Positions 29,601 to 38,402 of a DNA stretch of 64,000 nt are shown here, in pieces. Source of the stretch: Macrostomum hystrix (lineage: Eukaryota > Platyhelminthes > Macrostomidae). The stretch covers positions 8,309,001 to 8,373,000 of the forward strand of contig CATNEN010000007.1 of the NCBI GenBank assembly GCA_950097015.1, read 5' to 3'. A program made the position numbers and the translations under genes. Numbering within the stretch: position 1 is the stretch's first letter; the number at the start of each line of letters is the position of its first letter. Under the pieces are notes generated by a model. The model saw only the letters and a program-made list of their open reading frames with translations. It did no database searches and was not told where the DNA came from.

Positions 29601-32600
29601 GGAGACCGCCCGTCCAGGCATCGACCAGTGCTGCTCGCCGGCTGACTCCGAGAGCGGGGATCGGCTCTACGGCGGCAACGGCAGCGGCGCCGAGGAAGCT
29701 GACGACGACTATAGTGCCACAGTGGGCAAGTGGCGGCCGCTACCGCAGTCACCGACAACTTCAAAAGCAAGTACCGATTATCATCAGCATAAGTGCAGAC
29801 ACAAATACGCTCCGCAGGCGGTCGCCATGACATCCTGTGCAAAGCTACTCGGCAACGGAGGCCGCGGTGAGAGCGCCGATCTTGACGAAGAGGAACTTAG
29901 CAGCGAGGAGGCGGAGGCGCGCCTGCCAATCATGGCCGAGTTTAACAAAGCCGCAGCCGCCGCAGCGGAAGCGGCAGCAGCCGCAGCAGCCGCTGACGAG
30001 GAGGGCCGGCCGCGCCGGCTCTACCTGGCCGACTTGTGCCAGAAGCGGCCAGCCCTGTTGCGCAACAAGTACCGCCTGTACTATTGGTACCTCATCATCA
30101 TCAGCATATTCTACGGCCTGCCAGTGGTACAGCTGGTCATCACCTACCAGCAGATTCTGCGCATCAGCGGCAATCAGGACATCTGCTACTACAACTTCTA
30201 CTGCGCCAGGCCGCTGGGCGTCATCTCCGCCTTCAACAATGTGTTCTCGAACATCAGCTACGTGGCTCTGGGCCTGTTGTTTCTCGGCCTCACCAGGCGT
30301 CGGGATCTCATCAACAAGCGACAGCGGGCGCTGCTGGGCGATCGGGAGGACAACAGGGGCATCCCGCAGCACTTTGGCATCTTCTACGCCATGGGCATCG
30401 CGCTGATCATGGAGGGCATCATGTCCGGCTGCTATCACGTCTGTCCGAGCTACTCCAACTTCCAGTTTGACACTGCCTACATGTACGTGCTGGCCGTGCT
30501 GTGCATGCTGAAGATCTACCAGACCAGGCACCCGGACATCAACGCCTCAGCCCATGTGGGCTACATGGCCATGGCGATTGTCATCTTCATCAGCGTTGTC
30601 GGCGTTGTCTATGGCACTAGCTTCTTCTGGATTGCGTTCACCATTTTCTTCATTCTGTCCAGCCTGTTTGTCACAGGTGAGTTTTGTTTATCCCAGCCCA
30701 CAGCCACAGGCAGATAGGGAAGAAAGGAGGAGACTTAAAGAGGCTGAAAGAAGGCGCATAGTGGAGAATTAATGACCCACTCCAGTGGCCCAAATGCAAA
30801 CACGCACGCATTGCCACGCACTCCGTTGAGCTGACTCTGTCTCAGCCTTCTCAGTCCGCGGGGTGACGGAGCGGAAAGGCGACCAAATGAACCCCCGCCC
30901 GGAAATTTCCCATTGCACGCAGTTCGTAGTGCCAATGCAAATGGGTACAATAGGGAATGGCTGGGACAGCTGAATACACGCGCGCGCTCGATTTGCAATG
31001 CGCACAGACGGTAGACAGCGGGAGTGGAAGTCGGAGACACCAAGGGGTTGACACAAAGTCAGTAAGCTCGTTGCTGCCCAGGGCTTACCCTCCGAATCAC
31101 CAAATCGATATTTTGTAACCAAATATCAGCACGCACTTCGGGCAGACAGGCCCGATTTGGACTGGACTGAAATCCCACAGCCAAAACTTGCTGCTGCTAA
31201 TGCTCACTCTGGAAACAGAAGCACAGGACTTGAGTAGGGAGAGACAGAAAGGGGAGCGGAGTGGGGCAGGGGGAGTTTAGAATGTTTATTGCAGAGCAAC
31301 AGCGTAGAAGCAACGGCTAAGCCAAAGTTAGTGTAATTCAGTTTTGCTTCAGAACTGTTAGTGCCAGTCCTGTCGATTGAAATTACAGAATTTACCTGCG
31401 ATCAAATATATTTTCCAACCTAAGACAACAGTCGATACACACTCATGATACCAGATTGTGAACGGGCTTAACTGTGAGCACATGCCACTCAAACCAGCAT
31501 AAACCCACCCGTTACCAGGTGAAGTGTACTACATGGGCCACTGGAAGGTGAACGTAGGCCTAGCCAGACGATTCTACCTGCTGATGAGCAGCCAGGGCGT
31601 GCGCTGCTTCCGCCCAATGTACAAGGACCGCATGGCCATCCTGGCAGCGGCCAACATCATTAACTGGACCATCGCAGTCTATGGAGCCGTGAGCAGGCCG
31701 CGGGATTTCAACAGCTTCCTACTGTACATCTTCCTCGTCAACTTGCTCATGTACACAGCATTCTACGTAGTCATGAAGGTGCGCAGCGGCGAGAGAATCC
31801 ACCTGCAGCCGCTGGTCTTCATCGCCCTCTCCTGCCTGACCTGGGGTGCCGGCCTGTACTTTTTCATGAAGCAGCCCAGCAACTGGGCGCTCAGCCCGTC
31901 TGAGTCGCGCGCGCTCAACCAGCGCTGCCTGCTGCTCGACTTTTACGACGTGCACGACGTCTGGCACTTCCTCTCAGCTATGAGCCTCTTCTTCTCCTTC
32001 ATGGGCCTCATGACGCTTGACGATGACTTGGTCAACGTGTCCAGACACTGTATCCCAGTGTTCTAACTGACGGCCTTCATTATGTAGGATTCTTGGTACT
32101 TCGGTAGGTTAATCCCTTGGTCCTTCTGTAGGTTAATCCCTTGGTAATTTAGTAGTTTAATCCCTTGGTAATTTAGTAGGTTAATCCTTTGGTAACTTAG
32201 TAGGCTAATCCCTTGGTCCTTCGGTAGGTTAATCCCTTGGTAATTTAGTAGTTTAATCCCTTGGTACTTCGGTAGGTTAATCCCTTGGTAATTTAGTAGG
32301 TTAATCCCTTGGTCCTTCGGTAGGTTAATCCCTTGGTAATTTAGTAGGTTAATCCCTTGGTCCTTCGGTAGGTTAATCCCTTGGTAATTCAGTAGGTTAA
32401 TCCCTTGGTAATTTAGTAGTTTAATCCCTTGGTAATTTAGTAGGTTAATCCTTTGGTAACTTAGTAGGCTAATCCCTTGGTCCTTCGGTAGGTTAATCCC
32501 TTGGTAATTCAGTAGGTTAATCCCTTGGTAATTTAGTAGTTTAATCCCTTGGTAATTTAGTAGGTTAATCCTTTGGTAACTTAGTAGGCTAATCCCTTGG

Positions 32601-35600
32601 TCCTTCGGTAGGTTAATCCCTTGGTAATTTAGTAGTTTAATCCCTTGGTACTTCGGTAGGTTAATCCCTTGGTAATTTAGTAGGTTAATCCCTTGGTCCT
32701 TCGGTAGGTTAATCCCTTGGTAATTTAGTAGGTTAATCCCTTGGTCCTTCGGTAGGTTAATCCCTTGGTAATTTAGTAGTTTAATCCCTTGGTAATTTAG
32801 TAGGTTAATCCTTTGGTAACTTAGTAGGTTAATCCCTTGGTCCCCCCGTAGGTTAATCCCTTGGTCCTCCGGTAGTTTAATCCCTTGGTCCTCCGGTAGT
32901 GTAATCCCTTGGTCCTTCTGTAGGTTAATCCCTTGGTCCTTCTGTAGGTTAATCCCTTGGTACTTCTGTAGGTTAATCGCTTGGTCCTTCTGTAGGTTAA
33001 TCCCTTGGTCCTTCGGTAAGTAAATTTTTGTTGGTTCCGAAAATATTCCCCAGTTAAGCAACAGGCCAGACGAACAGCTGAAGTACACAATATATCCTTG
33101 ATAGTTGTTAAGCCCTAAAATTTACAATTTAAAGTGTTCATTCTTCTGTGATTCGCATCGCCTCTGTAAATTATTTTTAGCCTATATTGTTACCTACATA
33201 CGGTATGGGCCGGTGACAATGACTTATTGATTTGTTTAATGCAATCCTTTCGCGAGCAGAATGTTTCTTCTGAGTTAATCAATGATAGCTCGTAATGCTA
33301 CACTACACATACATTGGCAATTAAAACTGCTATAATTCACAATGCAAAATTGCCAGAACTTCTGAGAAACTGCAACAATCCGTTTTCATCTTCTGTTACT
33401 GCTTTAGTGCTCAATAATGAATAAAATAATCGATTGCTTTTAAAGGCTGACAGAGAAATAATTTAGAACATATGCTTAAAGACGATGATGGATAAACGTC
33501 TGTTCCTGAGGGGTGTAAGTAGATTCCCGAAGAGGTGTCAGTAGATTTCTGAAAGGGGTGTCAGTGGACTCACGAAGGGGTGTCAGTAGACTCACGAAGG
33601 GGTGTCAGTAGACTCACGAAGGGGTGTCAGTAGACTCACGAAGGGGTGTCAGTAGACTCACGAAGGGGTGTCAGTAGACTCACGAAGGGGTGTCAGTAGA
33701 CTCACGAAGGGGTGTCAGTAGACTCACGAAGGGGTGTCAGTAGACTCACGAAGGGGTGTCAGTAGACTCACGAAGGGGTGTCAGTAGACTCACGAAGGGG
33801 TGTCAGTAGACTCACGAAGGGGTGTCAGTAGACTCACGAAGGGGTGTCAGTAGACTCTCTAAAGGATGTCAGTATCGGTGCGATCCTCATCCTCACCTGT
33901 CGAAACTTCCCAGCCGGCTCATTTTCTATAGGATGTCGACGCTGAGACGCCAAAACGCCACCACCACCGCCGACAACAGGCGGGGCAGTCACCGCTGCGT
34001 AGCCGCCAACGCGCACCTGGCCCAGCAGCTCCGCTTGACGCCGGCGCAGCCGATCGCGCCGCTGCTCGCGCGCCTCAGGCCGGGGCTCGCGCTCGCTCTG
34101 CGGAATGAACTCCTTGGAGGGCATCTTCACGCCCCACGGCGGCCGCTCCGCAATGGGCACCGGCCGGCCCGCGCGCTGCTTTCGACGCTTCGCGTCCTAT
34201 GAAAAACAATTCAAGCGAAAATATTTGACATACTACTTATCCGACTATGAGTAGCCCAATACGAGTATGAGTGATTATCCTACTATGAGTAGTTCTCCTA
34301 CTCAGGATGAAGGTTAGATTGCAGAGCGGTTAAGGCGTCTGGTGTATTTGCACCAAAGTCGGTAACAAGGCTAGGGGTTGTCGTGTAATTTCTTCCAGAT
34401 TATCGACTTGCTGAATGTTCAGGAGTCAGAATCAGCACTCGCTGGCTGCAGGTCTACTGTCATGGGCCAATGATGCGCCACAGAGCTAATATACTGTAAG
34501 ATTATTTGATAGGACTGGTCAACTGACCTGACGCCTTCGGGCCTCCGCTGAGCGCCGCTCGTGCGCCTTCCGGTGGCTGTCCTGAGCGTCCCAATCCCGG
34601 TGCTGGTGCTGCTGCTGATGCTGGTGCTGCTGCTGATGCTGGTGCTGCTGCTGGTGCTGGTGCTGCTGTTTCTGTTGCTGCAAACGTCGCTGCTGCTGTT
34701 GTTGCTGCGCCAAGCGCAGCTGCCTAAGAGTCGGCTCATCAGTCTGCACTGCGTGCTCCACACTGCGATGCGTCGCTGGTAAGGCTTCGTCGCTAAGGAC
34801 GCGACGCTGCTGATGGAATTCGTAGGTTCCGGCCAGGCCGCCCAGCGCCAGAGACGGCACAGCGGGATAGGGCGGACTGGCTGCCCTCAGCTGCTGCTGC
34901 TGCTGCGGCTGCTGCACGAGTCCGGCCGACTGCAGCAGCCCCACAAAGCGGGGCGAGTTGTACTCGGCCAGGAGGCCCCGGCGCAGGTTGCTGGTGTCGT
35001 GCCCGCCTGCGTCCAGCTTCTGAATGCGAGCCAGCAGCTTCTCCAGCCTGGTGAATCGTTTTTTACAAAGAACAAATTGCTGATAAGTTTGGAAGCTCTC
35101 AATGACTAGTTTGACACAATGAAACCAATGACTCAGGTCCCTGCCGCTGGACTTTTAGCGGGACTGCAGCCTGGAAACCGCTGACTGCACCTAGCAACCA
35201 ACAGTAGCTCGTATTCACTCCGGAACCAAGTCCTTCGAATCCCATGATCCTGACCTTGGAATCTGGCCACTCAACCATGGAAACTGCTGAATCTATCCTG
35301 GAATCTGTTCAATCCACCCTGGAATCCGCTCAATCTATCCAGGAATCCGCTCAATCCACTTTGGAATCCGCTTAAACTACCCAGTAATCCGCTTAATCTA
35401 TCCAGGAATTCGTTTAATCTACACAGGAATCCGCTCAATCCACATTCGAATCCGCTTAATCTACCCAGGAATCCGCTCAATCCACTTTGGAATCCGCTTA
35501 ATCTACCTAGGAATCCGCTTAATCTACCCAGGAATCCGCTCAATCCACTTTGGAATCCGCTTAATCTACCCAGGAATCTGCTTAATCTACCCAGGAATCC

Positions 35601-38402
35601 GCTCAATCCACTTTCGAATCCGCTTAATCTACCCAGGAATCCGCTCAATCTACGCAGGAATCCTCTCAATCTACGCAGGAATCCTGTCAATCTACGCAGG
35701 AATCCGCTTAATCTACCCAGGAATCCGCTCAATCCACTTTGGAATCCGCTTAATCTACCCGGGAATCTGCTTAATCTACCCAGGAATCCGCTCAATCCAC
35801 TTTCGAATCCGCTTAATCTACCCAGGAATCCGCTCAATCTACCCAGGAATCCGCTCAATCTACGCAGGAATCCTCTCAATCTAGCCAGGAATCCGCAGAC
35901 TGCGCTCTCCAATCAACGCTCACTTCGCGCTTTCCTCAGCCAGAATCAGCGAGCGCCGCATGTCCACCTCGCGCTGAGTCTCGCCGGGCGCCGAAGTGCC
36001 GGCGACGAGTGGCGCCTGCGTTGGCGCCGTCTGCGGCAGCGGCGAACGATGCGTTGTAGGTGGCTGCTGCTGCTGCAGCTTAGCTCGCTCCTGTTCCTCC
36101 TTGAATCGCTCCTCAGCCTCCAGATCCTCCATCTGGCGCCGCTGCCTCTCGGCCGCCTGTTGTCGGCGCTTCTCTTCCACCTGGGCGCGCACGGCGGCCT
36201 GGTACTCCAGCTCGCGCCGGCGACGGGCCTCCGCCTCGCGCAGCGTCGCTTCGTCCGTGGCGGCGAAGCCGCGCCCGCGCTCGTAGCTGACAGCCGTTGG
36301 CGCCTGCGGCTGCTCCGCTGAGATGAAGAGCAAATATTGGAGTGTAGAACAATGCCTAGATTATGGCTGGTTAAATTTATTAGACGCAAAATTATTTCCT
36401 TTAGCCTACTGAGTTTCAGCTCCAGGCATGTAATTTAGGATTCTTAAACTGTAGAAAGAACACGGGGGATAGTTCAACTACCTTTTATCTTATCAACTAT
36501 TTATCTTTTTTCTAACTAATTTCTAGCTCTAACTAATAGATCACAATCCCTACAAGCTCGTAGTCATTGTGGAAAGAAGAAATCTGATTCCTGAGAAATA
36601 GAAGTCGCACAACCAACCTTGCGGAAGCAGGCCTGTCCCAGCCCCGACGGCGCCTTCGCGCCCGGTGGCACGCTGTTCGCGCTCTCTCTCGCGCTGCTCG
36701 TCCAGCTCGCGCAGCCATTGGCGCCGTTCGGCTTCGCGCTGCTCATCGAATCGGTTATCGTCGGGTGCCACTTCGCCGACAACAAAAGAGCTGCGAATGG
36801 CAGCTGGCGGCACGGCTACTGACTGAAGAGGCTGCGGCGGCGGCTGCTGCTGTTGCTGTGATAGCGGCTGTGGAGGGACTGGTGCCACCGACGTCTGCAG
36901 CACAGCGGGCGGTGCCCCGCCGCCAGGCCGGCCCCACGGGTCATAGTGGCCGCCCAGACTGTTCAGTTCGGCCCGCTCCCTCGCCCACTGCAGCTTCTTC
37001 AGGTCGGCTTTGCTTTGTGGGGGTGGCGGCGGTGGAAGCTGCGGCGGCTGCTGCTGGGATGGCAGCGCTGAAGGCAGAGGCGATTCCCGCCGCTTTTTCT
37101 CAGCCACTTCCCGCCCGGGCTTTGTCGCCGGCCTTCCGCCACCGCCGCCTTTTCCAGCTTCATCGTCGTCGACAAGAAGCCGGCGCTTTTCATCTTCGTA
37201 GGCCTTCGCCAGCAGATCGATGAGGGCATCCTCGCTCATCTTGTCGATGTTCTCATCTATTAGGCGCTGCATCTTGGCGTCAACCGTCTCCGAAAATTCG
37301 GCAGCCGATTTTCGACTTTGACGAGTTTTCGTCAACGAACTTTTAGCTGGCTGCTGCTGCTGTTGCTGCTTCGGTTGAGCCTTGGCTGCACGAGGCCTAG
37401 AATCGGCTCCGTCGTTATTGGACTCCGCTGTCTTAGACAGCAGGCCCAGAATCGACTCCTCGCCACCAGCGGCTCGCTTTTTTGTGGCAGTCTTTGTCCC
37501 GGCGGCCGCAGCCTTTTTTGGCTGCTGCTGCTGCTGCGATTGTCGCTTTTGTGACTGACGAACCGGCAAATATTCTTCGTTATCTTCCGAGTCGCGTCCA
37601 ATAGCGCTGTCAGCGTCTGCGTCTGGCTCTTCTTTTCGCCGCGTCGACTTTGCTTTCGACTTCAGCTGCTGCTGCCTTTTCGGCGCATCCAGCGAGGCCT
37701 CATCGTCCTCCCAGCGGTGCAAGCGGCCTTCGATTTTCACTCGGTTGTGGGCACCGTCTGCCGGCGAAGAAAGAGCGAGGAAATTCCATAACAATCATTG
37801 AAAAGTGGCCTGTTTAACTACAGGGCAAGCGGAAAGCTGAAATCAAGCTCACCTATTTCAATATTAACATCCCGATCAGCAGTCGCGGTGAGTTTCTCGA
37901 CAGATTCGATGATTGCCTTGAGTTGCGTCTCAGTCAGGGCACCAACGGGTCCAGGCTGCTGCTGCTGCTGCTTGTGCTGTTGGCTTTGCCCTGGTGCTTT
38001 CTGCTGTTGGGCCTTCTGCTGCGTCTGCTGCTGTTGGGTCTTTAGTTGTGACGGCTGCGGCTGCTGCTGCTGCTGCTGACTAACTGTTGTGGGCGCAGTC
38101 GCAGCTCCACGCAAAGCAAAGGGCTGCTCGCGGGTCTTGTAGTTCACTGTGCGCCGCTTGGCCTTAGCCTGTTCCTCTGTTAGTTGTTAGCAAACGTAAA
38201 GATTAATTTGTGAGCACTACTAAAAATCTCTATTGTCATTTCCTATGAATTATTATTCCATTCATTATTTTTATACTTGACTTCAAGCTTTTCTGAAATG
38301 AAAAAATTAAATGAAAAAATGTAAAATTAAAAGAGCCTTACCAACTTGAAATATAATCTTTGGCTTGCCATGCTCATCCTTTGTTGTCTCAAACTTCAGC
38401 AT
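23546..38402 (-). CDS. CCDC66: CCDC66 (coiled-coil domain protein 66), nine exons
   Basis: Exons in order: 38402-38342 (ATG), 38176-37853, 37757-36618, 36317-35924, 35047-34528, 34196-33897, 26735-26337, 25013-24879, 23683-23546 (TGA). Every splice is GT-AG and phases (1,1,1,2,0,0,0,0) agree; the sum is 3411 nt, 1136 codons plus stop. The fourth exon holds the family's diagnostic helix (RELEYQAAVRAQVEEKRRQQ), the third has PWGRPGGGAP and QREAERRQWLRELDEQ, the fifth GHDTSNLRRGL and HAVQTDEP. In vertebrates CCDC66 is a centriolar-satellite, microtubule and cilium protein; the same role is inferred here. Low-complexity glutamine and alanine tracts are common. The intron 26736-33896 hosts a SID-1-like gene on the other strand. 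Confidence 0.85.
23985..24650. repeat. 42-bp array in last CCDC66 intron, about 16 units
   Basis: Units contain ACCCTAACCAAAATGTACAC followed by TGACAGAATCTCCGACTCTA. Two variant sites (GACAGAATC/GGCGGAACC and GACTC/GCCTC) are mosaic along the array. The unit is a multiple of three. Confidence 0.95.
24879..25013 (-). CDS. CCDC66: CCDC66 exon 8 (alanine-rich)
   Basis: 45 codons bounded by a weak acceptor CCCAAG|ATT and donor TCG|GTTTGT. The phase-0 frame, ISKAEPATSTLRAPNRR then nine alanines, is the only one joining the neighbouring exons without a stop. Another frame in the same DNA looks equally coding-like (RLPLYQSPAAQLLSRR), so this exon is the least certain of the gene. Confidence 0.55.
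25500..25850. repeat. 48-bp array in CCDC66 intron, about seven units
   Basis: Units contain GGACTCCAGCCAATCAGAGA and GTGAAGAGTGACAATTGTTG; CCAAT occurs in every unit. A, B variants alternate (AGGCCGGCC/GGACCGGTC). Confidence 0.92.
25930..26175 (+). mobile_element. tRNA-derived SINE, full-length copy
   Basis: Head with a decayed B box (GGGGTTCGATTTT), then a body shared with the copy at 55490-55712: CTTTAG..., CTAAACTCT...ATTGC, ACCCAGC.GTTAA.TTGG.ACCA.GC, GTGGGTGTGGCGTC, and CAGTCCATGGA...GCTGTACGC. The similarity over 200 bp in two unlinked places defines a dispersed family. Confidence 0.7.
26337..26735 (-). CDS. CCDC66: CCDC66 exon 7
   Basis: 133 codons between CTGCAG|ACC and AAG|GTGATT, both phase 0. 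It reads TYAFPDEAEAPRF... through a conserved-looking YIRGLNPSHYGVSMENYDD. It lies across the 7.2-kb intron that contains the SID-1-like gene. Confidence 0.7.
26800..28090. repeat. 30-bp array with two subfamilies in CCDC66 intron, about 42 units
   Basis: Units run GATCATGAACCATGGGCTTG + ATTCAGATGG or GATCATGACCCAGGGGTTGG + ATTCAGATGG. The first type fills 26800-27500, the second appears in blocks after 27500. The array lies upstream of the SID-1-like promoter and downstream, in gene sense, towards the CCDC66 exon 7 acceptor. Confidence 0.95.
28428..28433 (+). promoter_or_regulatory. TATA box of the SID-1-like gene
   Basis: TATAAA in GGGGTTATAAATGCG, 113 nt before the ATG, with a CCAAT at 28383-28387 upstream. 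The spacing places transcription start near 28460 and gives a short 5' UTR. This is the clearest core promoter in the window. Confidence 0.6.
28546..32066 (+). CDS. SIDT (sid-1-like): SID-1/SIDT-family dsRNA transporter, two exons
   Basis: Exon 1 is 28546-30676 (ends ACAG|GTGAGT, phase 1) and exon 2 is 31519-32066 (TTACCAG|GT), giving 892 residues. An N-terminal signal peptide (about residues 1-22) is followed by an ectodomain of about 300 residues and a first membrane segment near 324-351. A long cytosolic loop with an alanine tract near 469-484 precedes the multi-pass core. Core signatures: CYYNFYCARPLG with AFNNVFSNISY, SGCYHVCP (Ser627, His631), FQFDT (Asp642) and a C-terminal VHDVWHF (His856, His860), i.e. 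the Ser/His/Asp set of the CREST membrane superfamily. It ends IPVF, as SIDT proteins do. The family moves or binds dsRNA in systemic RNAi, and in vertebrates acts in lysosomes; either role is inference. The gene lies inside a CCDC66 intron on the opposite strand. Confidence 0.92.
30677..31518 (+). other. Intron of the SID-1-like gene
   Basis: 842 nt between ACAG|GTGAGT and TTACCAG|GT; no repeat array, unlike most other long introns here. Confidence 0.85.
32080..33025. repeat. 24-bp array after the SID-1-like stop, about 38 units
   Basis: Units contain GGTTAATCCCTTGGTAATTT, with variants (TCCTTCGG, AACTTAG) that recur in blocks of about 120 and 370 bp. It would be 3' UTR of the plus-strand gene and intron of CCDC66. 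Confidence 0.93.
33025..33510. other. AT-rich DNA in CCDC66 intron
   Basis: Only the candidate AATAAA at 33420 stands out. Confidence 0.4.
33420..33425 (+). promoter_or_regulatory. Candidate poly(A) signal of the SID-1-like gene
   Basis: First clear AATAAA on the plus strand after the stop at 32066. If used, the 3' UTR would contain the whole 24-bp array of 32080-33020. Confidence 0.3.
33515..33865. repeat. 22-bp array next to a CCDC66 donor, about 15 units
   Basis: On the gene strand the unit is GTGAGTCTACTGACACCCCT+TC, beginning with a full GTGAGT. It starts about 40 nt after the donor of exon 6 (33896). Confidence 0.95.
33897..34196 (-). CDS. CCDC66: CCDC66 exon 6
   Basis: 100 codons with IAERPPWGVKMPSKEFIPQS followed by a basic helix (REQRRDRLRRRQAELL), matching the CCDC66 block in which a PPKRYIP-like motif precedes a basic helix. 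Acceptor TTCATAG|GAC, donor CAG|GTGAGG, both phase 0. A 22-bp array begins within 60 nt of the donor. Confidence 0.8.
34311..34385 (+). mobile_element. tRNA-like sequence, degraded
   Basis: Contains ATTGCAGAGCGGTTAAGGCG (A-box region) and an anticodon-like hairpin (TGGTG/CACCA), but no recognisable B box. It lies in a short CCDC66 intron. Confidence 0.4.
34528..35047 (-). CDS. CCDC66: CCDC66 exon 5 with Gln/His tracts
   Basis: Encodes LARIQKLDAGGHDTSNLRRG, then HAVQTDEPTLRQL, then a glutamine/histidine tract of about 40 residues written by CAG/CAC/CAT codons. Acceptor CACCAG|G, donor CAG|GTCAGT, phases 2 and 0. The tract is the coding counterpart of the CTG/ATG microsatellite at 34600-34690. 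Confidence 0.8.
35270..35905. repeat. 21-bp array in CCDC66 intron, about 29 units
   Basis: On the gene strand the unit is TTGAGCGGATTCCTGGGTAG+A; variants carry CAAAGTGG or CGTAG. The intron opens GTGAGCG...CGGATTCCTGGCTAGA, the same sequence with an interruption. Confidence 0.93.
35924..36317 (-). CDS. CCDC66: CCDC66 exon 4, CCDC66 domain helix
   Basis: After acceptor ATCTCAG|CG the exon reads AEQPQAPTAVSYERGRGF and then a long charged helix with AQVEEKRRQQAAERQ and EERFKEEQERAKLQQQ, the part of CCDC66 that is most conserved between phyla. Donor GCGAA|GTGAGC, phase 2. A 21-bp array starts shortly after this donor. Confidence 0.85.
36618..37757 (-). CDS. CCDC66: CCDC66 large third exon
   Basis: 380 codons of charged, low-complexity sequence (lysine/serine/glutamine-rich) ending in two conserved stretches, KKLQWARERAEL...YDPWGRPGGGAP and QREAERRQWLRELDEQRER. 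Acceptor CCGGCAG|AC, donor CAAG|GTTGGT, phase 1 at both ends. Confidence 0.8.
38342..38402 (-). CDS. CCDC66: CCDC66 first coding exon
   Basis: ATG at 38400-38402 on the minus strand opens MLKFETTKDEHGKPKIIFQV, comparable to the short conserved N-terminus of CCDC66. Donor GTTG|GTAAGG in phase 1 joins acceptor AACAG|AG of the next exon to give GAG. Confidence 0.75.
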
